NCBI RefSeq assembly: GCF_041345015.1
Contig: NZ_CP166769.1
Coordinates: 1,334,792 to 1,398,791 of the forward strand
Direction: 5' to 3'
Source of the DNA: Bartonella sp. DGB1
GTDB taxonomy: Bacteria > Pseudomonadota > Alphaproteobacteria > Rhizobiales > Rhizobiaceae
DNA: 64,000 nucleotides
Shown in pieces: positions 51,400 to 59,709 of the stretch. A program made the translations under genes and the position numbers. The notes beneath the pieces are model-generated. The model ran no database searches. It had not been told where the DNA came from and saw only the letters and a program-made list of their open reading frames with translations. Position 1 is the first letter of the stretch; each line of letters starts with the position of its first letter.

Positions 51400-53022
51400 A
51401 TGGATATTACCGCTGATTTAACTTCAAATGAAGATTTAATAGCAATTAAACGTGCTCTAATTTCAGTATCTGATAAAAGCAATTTATTATCTTTAGCAAA
51501 TTTTCTTGTGTCAATGAATGTAGAATTAATTTCTACTGGTGGTAGCGCAAAATACTTGCAAGAAAATGGTTTTACCGTTACAAATGTTGCTGATATAACA
51601 AATTTTCCTGAAATTATGGATGGAAGAGTAAAAACTTTACATCCTCTTATCCATGGTGGACTGCTAGCAAAAAGAAATGATCCACAGCATACATTAGCTT
51701 GTAATAAACATAAGATTAAGCCGATAGATTTATTAATAGTTAATTTATATCCTTTCATTGAAACAGTAAATAACACCTCTGATAACAATATTATAATAGA
51801 AAATATAGATATTGGTGGCCCTGCAATGATAAGAGCAGCCGCTAAAAATTATCATTATGTATCTGTATTAACTAATCCAAATCAATACGAAAATTTTAAA
51901 AATCACTTACTCGAAAATAATGGAGCTAGCACCTTACAACAACGCTATCAATTAGCCGCAGCTGCATTCATACATACCAGTCATTATGATACTAATATTG
52001 CTAATTGGTTTAATGAATCATCAGAAAAAAAAGCGGAAGATAACTCAACTATTTTTCCTAATAATATTTCCATAAATGGCAGTTTATCTAAAATTATGCG
52101 TTATGGTGAAAACCCTCATCAAAAAGCTGCATTATATGTTACTAATCCTAATATTAACTCTGTAGTGAATGCAAGCTTAATACAAGGCAAAGAACTTTCC
52201 TATAATAATATAAATGACTCAGATGCTGCTTTTGAGTTAATCTGTGATCTACCAAAAGATAAAGCTGCAGTAGCAATAATTAAACATGCTAACCCCTGCG
52301 GCGTAGCAATAGATAAGGATTTATCCGTTGCTTATGAAAAAGCTTTAGCTTGTGATCCAGTATCTGCTTTTGGTGGAATTATTGCTTTAAATAAAACTTT
52401 AGATGGCTCTACAGCAGAAAAAATAACCAAAATTTTCACTGAAGTAATAATAGCTCCAGATGCAGATAAAGAAGCAATGAATTTTATTGCTCAAAAAAAA
52501 CAATTACGCTTATTATTAACCAAGGGTTTACCTAATAAAAATTATGAGCAACTTTCTATTAAATCTGTTATGGGGGGCTTATTAGTACAAGAACAAGATG
52601 ATAGCTTATTCAACGAATCTAATTTTAAAATAGTTACTAAAAGACAACCAACAGAACAAGAATTAAAAGATTTAAAATTTGCCTTTACAGTTGCCAAACA
52701 TGTAAAATCAAATGCAATAGTATATGCTAAAAATCAGATGACCATTGGTATTGGTGCCGGTCAAATGAATCGCAGAGATTCTTCTAGAATTGCAGTTTTA
52801 AGAGCAAAAGATCTAGAGAATGGTATTTCTCTACTAAAAAACTCCGTTGTCGCTTCAGATGCTTTTTTTCCATTTTCTGATGGCTTATTAGCAGCGATAG
52901 AAGCAGGCGCTAGTGCAGCTATCCAACCTGGAGGATCTATCCGAGATGAAGAAGTAATAAAAACTGCTAATGAGCATAATATAGCTATGATATTTACGGG
53001 TATAAGACATTTTAAGCATTAA
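51400..53022 (+). CDS. purH: Bifunctional AICAR formyltransferase / IMP cyclohydrolase
   Basis: Catalyses the last two steps of IMP synthesis. The 540-residue product has an N-terminal IMP cyclohydrolase domain (RALISVSDKSNLLSLANFL, STGGSAKYL, DGRVKTLHP, HGGLLAKR) and an AICAR transformylase domain (RYGENPHQKAALY, QGKELSYNN, IKHANPCGVA, VASDAFFPFSDGL, IQPGGSIRDEEVI). The stop codon coincides with the first base of a 156-bp tandem repeat. Confidence 0.98.
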   Translation: MDITADLTSNEDLIAIKRALISVSDKSNLLSLANFLVSMNVELISTGGSAKYLQENGFTVTNVADITNFPEIMDGRVKTLHPLIHGGLLAKRNDPQHTLACNKHKIKPIDLLIVNLYPFIETVNNTSDNNIIIENIDIGGPAMIRAAAKNYHYVSVLTNPNQYENFKNHLLENNGASTLQQRYQLAAAAFIHTSHYDTNIANWFNESSEKKAEDNSTIFPNNISINGSLSKIMRYGENPHQKAALYVTNPNINSVVNASLIQGKELSYNNINDSDAAFELICDLPKDKAAVAIIKHANPCGVAIDKDLSVAYEKALACDPVSAFGGIIALNKTLDGSTAEKITKIFTEVIIAPDADKEAMNFIAQKKQLRLLLTKGLPNKNYEQLSIKSVMGGLLVQEQDDSLFNESNFKIVTKRQPTEQELKDLKFAFTVAKHVKSNAIVYAKNQMTIGIGAGQMNRRDSSRIAVLRAKDLENGISLLKNSVVASDAFFPFSDGLLAAIEAGASAAIQPGGSIRDEEVIKTANEHNIAMIFTGIRHFKH

Positions 53023-53385
53023 TTGCTACAGTAATCAAATCTACCTATTGTTTTGATTATTCTAGCTATAGGATTTATAAAATATAATATATTTTAAAAC
53101 TTTAGTTATTATAATGACTAACGTTTAATTATTATTTACTGACTATAGATATGACATTCTCCTAGTATAAAACATTTATTGCTACAGTAGTCAAATCTAC
53201 CTATTGTTTTAATTATTCTAGCTATAGGATTTATAAAGTATAATATATTTTAAAACTTTAGCTATTATCATGACTAAAGTTTAACTATTATTTTACTTAC
53301 TATAGCTATGACATTTTCCTAGTATAAACATTTATTATTACAACAACTCAAATACATCTACTATTTTCGTAGGATTTTTATTAAA
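53022..53385. repeat. 156-bp tandem repeat downstream of purH (two copies plus a decayed third)
   Basis: Two adjacent units starting ATTGCTACAGTA at 53022 and 53178 differ at about a dozen positions over 156 bp, roughly 92% alike by eye. A third, poorly matching start is at about 53335 (ATTATTACAACAACTCAAAT). The first unit begins at the purH stop codon. The unit has no open reading frame. It occupies most of the 417-bp spacer between purH and surf1. Confidence 0.85.
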
Positions 53386-53439
53386 AAATAAAATATATAA
53401 TACAGAAAATACTATAAACCAATTTATCTAAAACTTAGT

Positions 53440-54204
53440 TTAGCAATCATCTTTAGTTGAGGTAGAATTTCTACCCCAAAAAATAAAGAATATAGCGAAT
53501 ACTAACACCATAAAAGCTAATAAAAACCAAGTTAACATATAACTTAAATGGTTATTAGGAAAGGATATTACTGTTAATCCTCCTTGAGGAATATTATCAG
53601 GAAAATTTTGATATTCTGCATCTAAAAAATATGGCGCAACTAGTTGTAAGTCTAACTTATCTGCCATTTGTTTTAAATTACGATTATACCAAATATCAGA
53701 TTCTGGCTTATTTTTAATAATAAAACGTCCATCTTTTTCACTCATACGCAGCAACCCTTTAACTTGTGTTACTCCGCTAATTAAGCCCTCTGACCTAGTT
53801 TCCTGACGCTTTTTATCCATTGGTACAAAACCACGATTTACAAAAATTATCATATTATTTTCAGTAACAAATGGAGTCATCAACCAATAACCAGCACCAG
53901 ATTCTGCTACTGAATTAACTAAAATTTCTTTATCATTTAAATAGACACCATTCATTTTCAAAGGTGTATATTCATATTCCTCAAAAGTTATCTTATCCCA
54001 TTTTGTTATATCAGGTGGTATTATATAATTGCTATTAACCCGCTGTTCTACTTTAGTAATTAAATTTTCTTTCCAATGCAAACGCTGCCACTGCCAAATG
54101 CCTAAAAAAGTAAACAGTGAGAAAAAACTTAAAAAGAAGCAATAAAATAAAAAATTAGCAATCTTCCTTCTAAGAGTATGGTTAGCATTGTTAGAAGAAC
54201 TCAT
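53440..54204 (-). CDS. SURF1 family cytochrome oxidase assembly protein
   Basis: Assists insertion of heme a into cytochrome c oxidase subunit I. The 254-residue product has an N-terminal membrane helix (about 16-36) followed by LGIWQWQRLHWKENLI, the central NSVAESGAGYWLMTPF and FVNRGFVPMDKKRQ, and a C-terminal helix (about 222-245), the SURF1 layout. It ends with HLSYMLTWFLLAFMVLVFAIFF. It implies an aa3-type oxidase encoded elsewhere. Confidence 0.93.
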   Translation of the reverse strand: MSSSNNANHTLRRKIANFLFYCFFLSFFSLFTFLGIWQWQRLHWKENLITKVEQRVNSNYIIPPDITKWDKITFEEYEYTPLKMNGVYLNDKEILVNSVAESGAGYWLMTPFVTENNMIIFVNRGFVPMDKKRQETRSEGLISGVTQVKGLLRMSEKDGRFIIKNKPESDIWYNRNLKQMADKLDLQLVAPYFLDAEYQNFPDNIPQGGLTVISFPNNHLSYMLTWFLLAFMVLVFAIFFIFWGRNSTSTKDDC

Positions 54205-54292
54205 TAGATGACCTTTATCTGAATATCTTTTCTGTCATACTACATAATAATAAGAATGCCAATGAATTTCCTAAATTTTTAAAAAAATAAAG

Positions 54293-54321
54293 TTGACAAA
54301 TTAATAGTTAAAGGTTAGAAG
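54293..54321 (+). promoter_or_regulatory. Candidate promoter for rpmB
   Basis: A consensus TTGACA (54293-54298) followed after 17 bp by TAGAAG (54316-54321), about 110 bp upstream of rpmB. The -10 is weak; another possible -10 (TATACT/TATATA near 54380) lies closer to the gene. Confidence 0.3.
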
Positions 54322-54430
54322 AAAGAAAATGATAGCCTTGTTTAACTAATGGCTTATCTCTTGGGTAATACCGTAATTATTATACTATATAAGAACTTTT
54401 AGTTTTTATACTAATTTTGATAGGTGATCT

Positions 54431-54727
54431 ATGTCTCGCATTTGTGAATTAACTGGTAAATCTGTTCTTTACGGCAATAATGTAAGCCATGCGAACAATA
54501 AAACACGCCGTCGCTTTTTACCAAATTTATGTCAAGTAACTTTAACATCTGAAGCATTAAAACAAAATTTCCGCTTACGTATTAGCGCACACGCTTTACG
54601 CTCTGTAGAACATCGCGGTGGTTTTGATTCTTTTTTAACTCAATCTAAAGACCACGAACTATCTTCTCGTGCAAGATTAATAAAAAAGCAATTGTTAAAA
54701 AAATTGGCAGAATCAGCGGCTGCTTAA
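54431..54727 (+). CDS. rpmB: 50S ribosomal protein L28
   Basis: A 98-residue basic protein starting [32 protein letters not shown], the L28 signature, with the extended C-terminus ([18 protein letters not shown]) typical of alphaproteobacteria. Flanked by a divergent surf1 and a strong terminator. Confidence 0.97.
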   Translation: MSRICELTGKSVLYGNNVSHANNKTRRRFLPNLCQVTLTSEALKQNFRLRISAHALRSVEHRGGFDSFLTQSKDHELSSRARLIKKQLLKKLAESAAA

Positions 54728-54766
54728 GATATAAATATTACAACACTCCACATAAAGTATTTAATA

Positions 54767-54798
54767 AAAAAACCCTCTAACTAATCAGAGGGTTTTTT
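54767..54798. terminator. Bidirectional terminator between rpmB and the J-domain gene
   Basis: AAAAAACCCTCT (54767-54778) and AGAGGGTTTTTT (54787-54798) form a 12-bp stem with an 8-nt loop and U-tracts on both strands. It ends rpmB and the convergent J-domain gene. Confidence 0.9.
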
Positions 54799-54831
54799 GT
54801 TAGGGGCCAAACATTAGTATAATAAATATTC

Positions 54832-55455
54832 TTATTTTATTATACCAGCCTTTTGTAATACCTTGTAAGCAGCCATTACATCAACAAATAATTGTTCAGT
54901 AGAACGATCACCACCATTAGTATCTGGATGATATTTTTTTACTAATTCTTTATATTTAACTTTAATTTGGTCTGAGCTCGCATTAATATCCAACTGCAAA
55001 GTGTTAAAAGCCTTTTTTTCTAAGGGCTTTAATTTACGTGCTACTATGTTACTAACACCAACTTTGCCCTTTATGCCCATAATCTGTCTTATTTTATTTT
55101 GATAGGACGCGGATCCTGAAGGGATTCGAGAGAAATCTTGAGCTGTTCCTGCTTTTAAGATCTTTTCATCACTAGACCAAGTTGGTCTGTGTCCTACGGT
55201 TTCATCACGTTGATATTTAGATATTTCTGCTTGAGATAAGCCTGAGAAATAATTAAAGTTTTTATTATATTCTCTAACATGCTCCAAACAAAAGTATATA
55301 TATTTACCTTCATTAGCACGCCCCATCGGCGCTTTACATGGCGCTTCCTGAGTACAGCCTTCCCATTGGCAAATTTGTTTGCCACTAATTTCTGCTTTAT
55401 TTTTTTTATTAGCACCAATTTTTATGCTATCAAAATATTTTGAACTGAATTTCAT
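54832..55455 (-). CDS. J-domain protein with Cys-rich N-terminal region
   Basis: A 207-residue protein with a C-terminal J domain (about residues 150-207, HPD in VKKYHPDTNGGDRSTEQLF), which would stimulate DnaK. The N-terminal half has CQWEGCTQEAPCKAP followed by FCLEHV, a Cys/His set that could bind zinc. This architecture (J domain last, Cys-rich first) occurs in an uncharacterised alphaproteobacterial J-protein family beside bolA. Divergent from bolA with a 68-bp gap. Client proteins are unknown. Confidence 0.85.
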   Translation of the reverse strand: MKFSSKYFDSIKIGANKKNKAEISGKQICQWEGCTQEAPCKAPMGRANEGKYIYFCLEHVREYNKNFNYFSGLSQAEISKYQRDETVGHRPTWSSDEKILKAGTAQDFSRIPSGSASYQNKIRQIMGIKGKVGVSNIVARKLKPLEKKAFNTLQLDINASSDQIKVKYKELVKKYHPDTNGGDRSTEQLFVDVMAAYKVLQKAGIIK

Positions 55456-55523
55456 GATTCTGTAGTATCATAATTTTAAATCTGTTAAAAGTCTTTATAG
55501 CAATTTATCGAAAGAATTATAAA

Positions 55524-55829
55524 ATGATTACTATACAATCAATAGAAGACAAACTTAAAAAGACCTTAAACCCCGTAAGTATAAAAATAATTAATGACAG
55601 TAATAAACATAAACATCACCTAGGAAACCCGCAAAAAAACAACACTGAAGATATTATAACTCATCTCCATATCCATATCATTAGTGATTATTTTAACAAC
55701 ATGAATAAAATTACTCGATCAAGGTTAATTTATAAAATATTAGCAGAAGAAATGCAGGACAGCTTACATGCAGTCTCATTAAAACTAGAATCACCAGAAG
55801 AAAATAACAAATTAGGATCTAGGGTGTAA
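55524..55829 (+). CDS. BolA family protein
   Basis: A 101-residue BolA/IbaG-like protein: IEDKLKKTLNPVSIKIINDSNKHKHH near the N-terminus, then HLHIHIISDYFNNMNKITRSRLIYKILAEEM-DSLHAVSLKL. The conserved HHxG and RH-V-type helix-turn-helix positions are recognisable. Such proteins partner with monothiol glutaredoxins in iron-sulfur handling. The 3' end overlaps convergent xerC by 18 bp. Confidence 0.92.
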   Translation: MITIQSIEDKLKKTLNPVSIKIINDSNKHKHHLGNPQKNNTEDIITHLHIHIISDYFNNMNKITRSRLIYKILAEEMQDSLHAVSLKLESPEENNKLGSRV

Positions 55830-56735
55830 TTTTTTATATATCTGTTTCGTCTGCTGCATATCTATTTGTGTATAAATTTGTGTAGTCGATAAGCTGGAAT
55901 GCCCTAATAATTGTTGTATTGACCTTAAATCAGCTCCTCCAGAAAGTAAATGCGTAGCGAAAGAATGCCTTAAAGCATGGGGTGTAATTGATTTATTTAA
56001 TTGCAATCTATCCCGTAAATCTCTAACAAATCTTTGCACAATGCCTGCATGTAATTTTCCTCCCCTAACACCTACAAATAAAGGTGAATCTTCTATTAAA
56101 GGATAAGGACAATGCAACTTATAATCAGCAATAAGTTGATGGATTATTGGTAAAATTGGCAAGATACGCACTTTTCCACCTTTACCAGTAATCCTAATAC
56201 TAGCTTCATTTCCTAAAAGATCCTTAACACGAATCTGTAAAGCTTCAGATATCCTAAGTCCAGTTCCATATAATAAAGTTAATATAGCTATATTTCGTAA
56301 TTCAATCCATTTTGCTTTTTCCAACTGAGAATCAATAGAAATTAATTGTTTAGTTTTCTCAACATCCAATATCTTTGGTAAGATTTTTTTCTGTCTAGGG
56401 GGTTTAACCAGATCTATAGCTGGAACTTTTATAAAATATCTTTTATCTAAAAACATAAAGAATGAACGTAATGCAGCTAATAATCTACGTTGACTATTCG
56501 CATTTATGCCTTTAGCATGTCTCCTAGCTAAAAAAGCACGAAAGTCGACTAAAGTTAAAAGCTCTAACTCCTGCAAGGTAATTTGCTTGCCTTTATGATT
56601 CTGTAAGAATGACAAAAATTGCCGCGTATCAATTTCATAAGCAGAAATAGTACAAGAAGACAAACGACTAACATTCATAAGATATGATAACCATGCCTGT
56701 CTAGCTTTTTGGATTTCTGTAGAAAAGAAAGTCAT
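55812..56735 (-). CDS. xerC: Tyrosine recombinase XerC
   Basis: Site-specific recombinase that resolves chromosome dimers at dif with XerD. The 307-residue product has an N-terminal SAM-like core-binding domain (about 10-95) and a catalytic domain with Arg in YGTGLRISEALQIRV, Lys in ITGKGGKVRILPI, HALRHSFATHLL, the LLGHSSLSTTQIY His and the nucleophile Tyr in TQIYTQID. It lacks mobile-element context, so XerC is preferred over a phage integrase. Confidence 0.93.
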   Translation of the reverse strand: MTFFSTEIQKARQAWLSYLMNVSRLSSCTISAYEIDTRQFLSFLQNHKGKQITLQELELLTLVDFRAFLARRHAKGINANSQRRLLAALRSFFMFLDKRYFIKVPAIDLVKPPRQKKILPKILDVEKTKQLISIDSQLEKAKWIELRNIAILTLLYGTGLRISEALQIRVKDLLGNEASIRITGKGGKVRILPILPIIHQLIADYKLHCPYPLIEDSPLFVGVRGGKLHAGIVQRFVRDLRDRLQLNKSITPHALRHSFATHLLSGGADLRSIQQLLGHSSLSTTQIYTQIDMQQTKQIYKKLHPRS

Positions 56736-56811
56736 TTTACACTTTATTTAAATAGAAAATTATTATAGATTTACACGATATTAATTTATAATATAACATA
56801 TAAGCAGAATT

Positions 56812-57372
56812 ATGGTAATCGATAAATCTATTCTAATAGCTAAAATTACAGGCTGTCACGCTATTCATGGCGCTGTGACCTTAACAAGTTACGCTTCAAG
56901 CCCCGAGGCTTTATCAGAATTTAAAATATTTCACGATAAAGATAAAGTTATATTTAACCTCAATAAGTTAAATATAACCCCCAAAAATATTATTGCAACA
57001 TTCGAAAATATTAAAGATAGAACCACAGCTGAAACCTTAAAAGGAACAAATTTATATATTTATCGCTCACAGTTAGATGACAATCTCCAAGAAGATGAAT
57101 TTTATTATAGTGATTTAATAGGTTTAGATGTATTTGCCGAAAAAGAAAAAGCGCCTATAGCCACTGTAAAAGCCTTGCATGACTTTGGTGCAGGAACCAT
57201 ATTAGAATTACAATTACCATCTAATAAAACTATTTTAATTCCTTTTTCTAAATCCACTGTTCCAACAGTTAATATAAAATCTGGTTTCATTTGTATAAAT
57301 CTAGAAAATATTGAAATAGATTTAGACAAAAACAATACTGCTAACGATAAAAATCAAATAAGGAATAATTAA
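56812..57372 (+). CDS. rimM: 16S rRNA processing protein RimM
   Basis: Assists maturation of the 30S head domain. The 186-residue product has the N-terminal barrel (ILIAKITGCHAIHGAVTLTSYASSPEAL, where G(R)hGIrG is typical) and the C-terminal PRC-barrel (EDEFYYSDLIGLDVFAEKEKAPIATVKALHDFGAGTILEL). The core glycine motif is divergent but the order rimM-trmD-rplS fixes identity. Two nt before trmD. Confidence 0.93.
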   Translation: MVIDKSILIAKITGCHAIHGAVTLTSYASSPEALSEFKIFHDKDKVIFNLNKLNITPKNIIATFENIKDRTTAETLKGTNLYIYRSQLDDNLQEDEFYYSDLIGLDVFAEKEKAPIATVKALHDFGAGTILELQLPSNKTILIPFSKSTVPTVNIKSGFICINLENIEIDLDKNNTANDKNQIRNN

Positions 57373-57374
57373 TT

Positions 57375-58076
57375 ATGTCTTTTGCAGTAGATATAATTAC
57401 TCTCTATCCAGAAATGTTTCCTGGATATCTTAATTATTCTCTAGCAGGTAAAGCTAAAACAAAAAATATCTGGAATTTAAATATAATTCCTATTAGAGAT
57501 TTTGCCATAGATAAACATCGCAACGTAGATGATACACCTGCTGGAGGTGGTGCTGGTATGGTCATGCGAGCAGATATCTTAGCAAAAGCTATCGATAGCA
57601 ACCAACAGTCTAACAATGATAATAGACCTTTAATTTTACTAACGCCCCGGGGTAAACCGCTATCACAGCAACGAGTGAAAGAATTATCACAAGGAACAGG
57701 AATAAGATTGATCTGCGGACGATTTGAAGGAATCGACCAGCGTTTGATAGATAGCAGAGATATAGAAGAAATATCAATAGGTGACTATATTTTATCAGGA
57801 GGCGAAGGAGCCGCTCTAATTTTACTAGATGCGATAATTAGACTATTACCTGGAGTTATGGGCAATAAAAAATCAGCTATTTCAGAGACTTTTGAAGAAA
57901 ATTTATTAGAATATCCGCAATATACTCGTCCGATTCTATTTGAAGATAAAGAAATACCTAAAATTTTACTATCAGGAGATCATAAAAAGATAGCTGAATG
58001 GCGGCAACAAATGTCTTTTAAAATCACTAAAGAAAGACGACCGGATCTATGGGAAAAATATAAAAAACAACATTAA
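57375..58076 (+). CDS. trmD: tRNA (guanine-37-N1)-methyltransferase
   Basis: SPOUT methyltransferase making m1G37, which prevents frameshifting. The 233-residue product has ITLYPEMFPGYLNYSLAGKA, the NVDDTPAGGGAGMVM motif, LICGRFEGIDQRLID and the knot loop SIGDYILSGGEGAALILLDA. Full length, in one operon with rimM. Confidence 0.97.
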   Translation: MSFAVDIITLYPEMFPGYLNYSLAGKAKTKNIWNLNIIPIRDFAIDKHRNVDDTPAGGGAGMVMRADILAKAIDSNQQSNNDNRPLILLTPRGKPLSQQRVKELSQGTGIRLICGRFEGIDQRLIDSRDIEEISIGDYILSGGEGAALILLDAIIRLLPGVMGNKKSAISETFEENLLEYPQYTRPILFEDKEIPKILLSGDHKKIAEWRQQMSFKITKERRPDLWEKYKKQH

Positions 58077-58243
58077 GTTAAGAAAGATTATTGATTTTTA
58101 TAAAAAAATAGAATAAAAGATAACTCTATTTGCCTAAATATATAAATAGTGCCATCGCTATATCTTGATATGATATATATTACGAAAACTAATAGTTGTA
58201 ATATATAGCGCTCTGACTATTTGAAAAGATAAAGGATAATTCA

Positions 58244-58633
58244 ATGAATATTATTGAACAGTTAGATGCTGAACAATGCCAAAAAATTCAAGCAAAGCGC
58301 CAATTACCTGAATTTCGTCCAGGTGACACAGTCAGAGTATCTGTCCGTATAACCGAGGGTGCACGTACACGTATCCAAGCTTATGAAGGTATATGTATAG
58401 CACGCTCAGGAGCTGGTTTAAACGAAAGTTTTACTGTGCGCAAAATCTCTTACGGTGAAGGTGTTGAGCGTGTGTTCCCAATATATTCACCTATGATAGA
58501 AAAATTAGAAGTGATTCGTCGTGGTCGTGTTCGTAGAGCAAAATTATATTATCTACGTGGATTAACCGGTAAAGCTGCTCGTATTCCAGAGAAAAAAGAT
58601 TACCGTCGTTTAACAAAAATTAAAAAATCTTAA
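58244..58633 (+). CDS. rplS: 50S ribosomal protein L19
   Basis: A 129-residue protein with [31 protein letters not shown] and [33 protein letters not shown], the L19 hallmarks. The N-terminal [11 protein letters not shown] is typical. It has a 167-bp upstream spacer that may hold its own promoter, and a strong terminator after it. Confidence 0.98.
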   Translation: MNIIEQLDAEQCQKIQAKRQLPEFRPGDTVRVSVRITEGARTRIQAYEGICIARSGAGLNESFTVRKISYGEGVERVFPIYSPMIEKLEVIRRGRVRRAKLYYLRGLTGKAARIPEKKDYRRLTKIKKS

Positions 58634-58665
58634 AAATATAATTTTTTCTCGCGTTTAAATGAAAA

Positions 58666-58690
58666 TTCGGCTAAAATAGTTTTAGCCGAA
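58666..58690 (+). terminator. rplS intrinsic terminator
   Basis: A perfect 11-bp stem (TTCGGCTAAAA with TTTTAGCCGAA) and a 3-nt loop, followed by ATCTTTTTG, 33 nt after rplS. Confidence 0.9.
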
Positions 58691-58839
58691 ATCTTTTTGT
58701 AACTTATAGAAATAATTTTAACTATAATTAGTTGAATATATTATTTCTTTAGGATATCTATAAAAAGTTTTTGACGCAGACAAAAAACAAGAGTATCTAA
58801 ATGTAAGAATTTATTTGTGGGCGTGACCTTAACTCCGCT

Positions 58840-58868
58840 TTGACAAAATATAAAATCTTAGGTTATTA
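58840..58868 (+). promoter_or_regulatory. Candidate promoter of the sdhCDAB operon
   Basis: A consensus TTGACA (58840-58845), a 17-bp spacer and a weak -10 TTATTA (58863-58868), about 45 bp upstream of the sdhC start. Confidence 0.5.
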
Positions 58869-58876
58869 CTAAGATT
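58854..58876. promoter_or_regulatory. Palindrome overlapping the sdh -10 element
   Basis: AATCTTAG (58854-58861) and CTAAGATT (58869-58876) are perfect 8-bp arms about a 7-bp centre that contains the proposed -10. The placement fits an operator for a dimeric regulator; which protein would bind is unknown. Confidence 0.45.
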
Positions 58877-58911
58877 AATATTAATATTCAAAGTTGAAGA
58901 TAGGAGCTATA

Positions 58912-59313
58912 ATGACGAAACCATCTCCTTTAAAAGAACGTCCCCGTTCTCCTCATTTTACTATATATAAATGGCCAATAACTATGTGGATGTCATTATC
59001 ACATCGTCTTACTGGCGTGGCACTTTATTTTGGCACTTTATTTGTTACTATTTGGCTTTTCGCTCTTGCTGCAGGCGGTAATTATTTTGAATGTGTAAAT
59101 TATATTTATAATTCCATTTTTGGTAAAATAATTTTATTTGGCTATAGTTTTGCTTTATTACAACATATGTTTGGTGGAATTCGCCATTTAGTTTGGGATA
59201 TCTGCCCTGCTTCCTTAGAAAAACACTTAGCTAATAAAGCTGCGTTGCTAACTATATCAGCATCGCTATTTAGCACACTAATTCTGTGGCTTACTTTTTA
59301 CATCATAAAATAG
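58912..59313 (+). CDS. sdhC: Succinate dehydrogenase cytochrome b556 subunit
   Basis: Membrane anchor of complex II. The ATG giving MTKPSPLKERPRSPHFTIYKW is chosen because AGGAG lies 5 nt upstream; the frame is open further upstream only from a TTG. The product is 133 residues with three membrane helices, the SLSHRLTGVALYFG quinone-site Ser/Arg motif, and heme-ligand region LLQHMFGGIRHLVWD. Confidence 0.96.
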   Translation: MTKPSPLKERPRSPHFTIYKWPITMWMSLSHRLTGVALYFGTLFVTIWLFALAAGGNYFECVNYIYNSIFGKIILFGYSFALLQHMFGGIRHLVWDICPASLEKHLANKAALLTISASLFSTLILWLTFYIIK

Positions 59314-59322
59314 GGAATCACC

Positions 59323-59706
59323 ATGAAAGACATGCGCACTCCTCTAAATAAAATTCGCGGGCTAGGTACTGCCAAGTCAGGAACTAGACATTTTTGGTTA
59401 CAAAGATTAACCGCTGTAGCAAATATACCTTTATTTATCTGGTTTATTTTTTTACTAATCAGCTTCACCGGACAATCAGACCAAGAAATAAAAGCAATAA
59501 TTGCTTCTCCTTGCGTAGCTATTTTATTATCATTAATGCTAATAAGCGGTTTGTATCATATGAAATTAGGGCTACAAGTGGTTATAGAAGATTATATTCA
59601 TGGTCATTTATTAAAAATAATTTTATTGATTCTCAATAATTTCTTCTCTCTCACTTTAGGAATAATTTGTCTTTTTTCCATAATTAAATTAAGCTTAGGA
59701 GGTTAA
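59323..59706 (+). CDS. sdhD: Succinate dehydrogenase hydrophobic membrane anchor subunit
   Basis: Second membrane anchor. The 127-residue product has RHFWLQRLTAVANIPLFIWF and LYHMKLGLQVVIEDYIHG, which carries the heme His and quinone-site Tyr, and three membrane segments. Nine nt after sdhC and 3 nt before sdhA. Confidence 0.96.
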   Translation: MKDMRTPLNKIRGLGTAKSGTRHFWLQRLTAVANIPLFIWFIFLLISFTGQSDQEIKAIIASPCVAILLSLMLISGLYHMKLGLQVVIEDYIHGHLLKIILLILNNFFSLTLGIICLFSIIKLSLGG

Positions 59707-59709
59707 TTT

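Noticed and set aside
53022..53385. Possible CRISPR array from regular repeats
   Set aside because: Units are ~156 bp, directly adjacent and lack spacers; no cas genes are nearby.
55812..56735. Tyrosine recombinase as evidence of an integrated element
   Set aside because: Its motifs and length fit housekeeping XerC, and there are no attachment repeats, tRNA target or mobile cargo around it.
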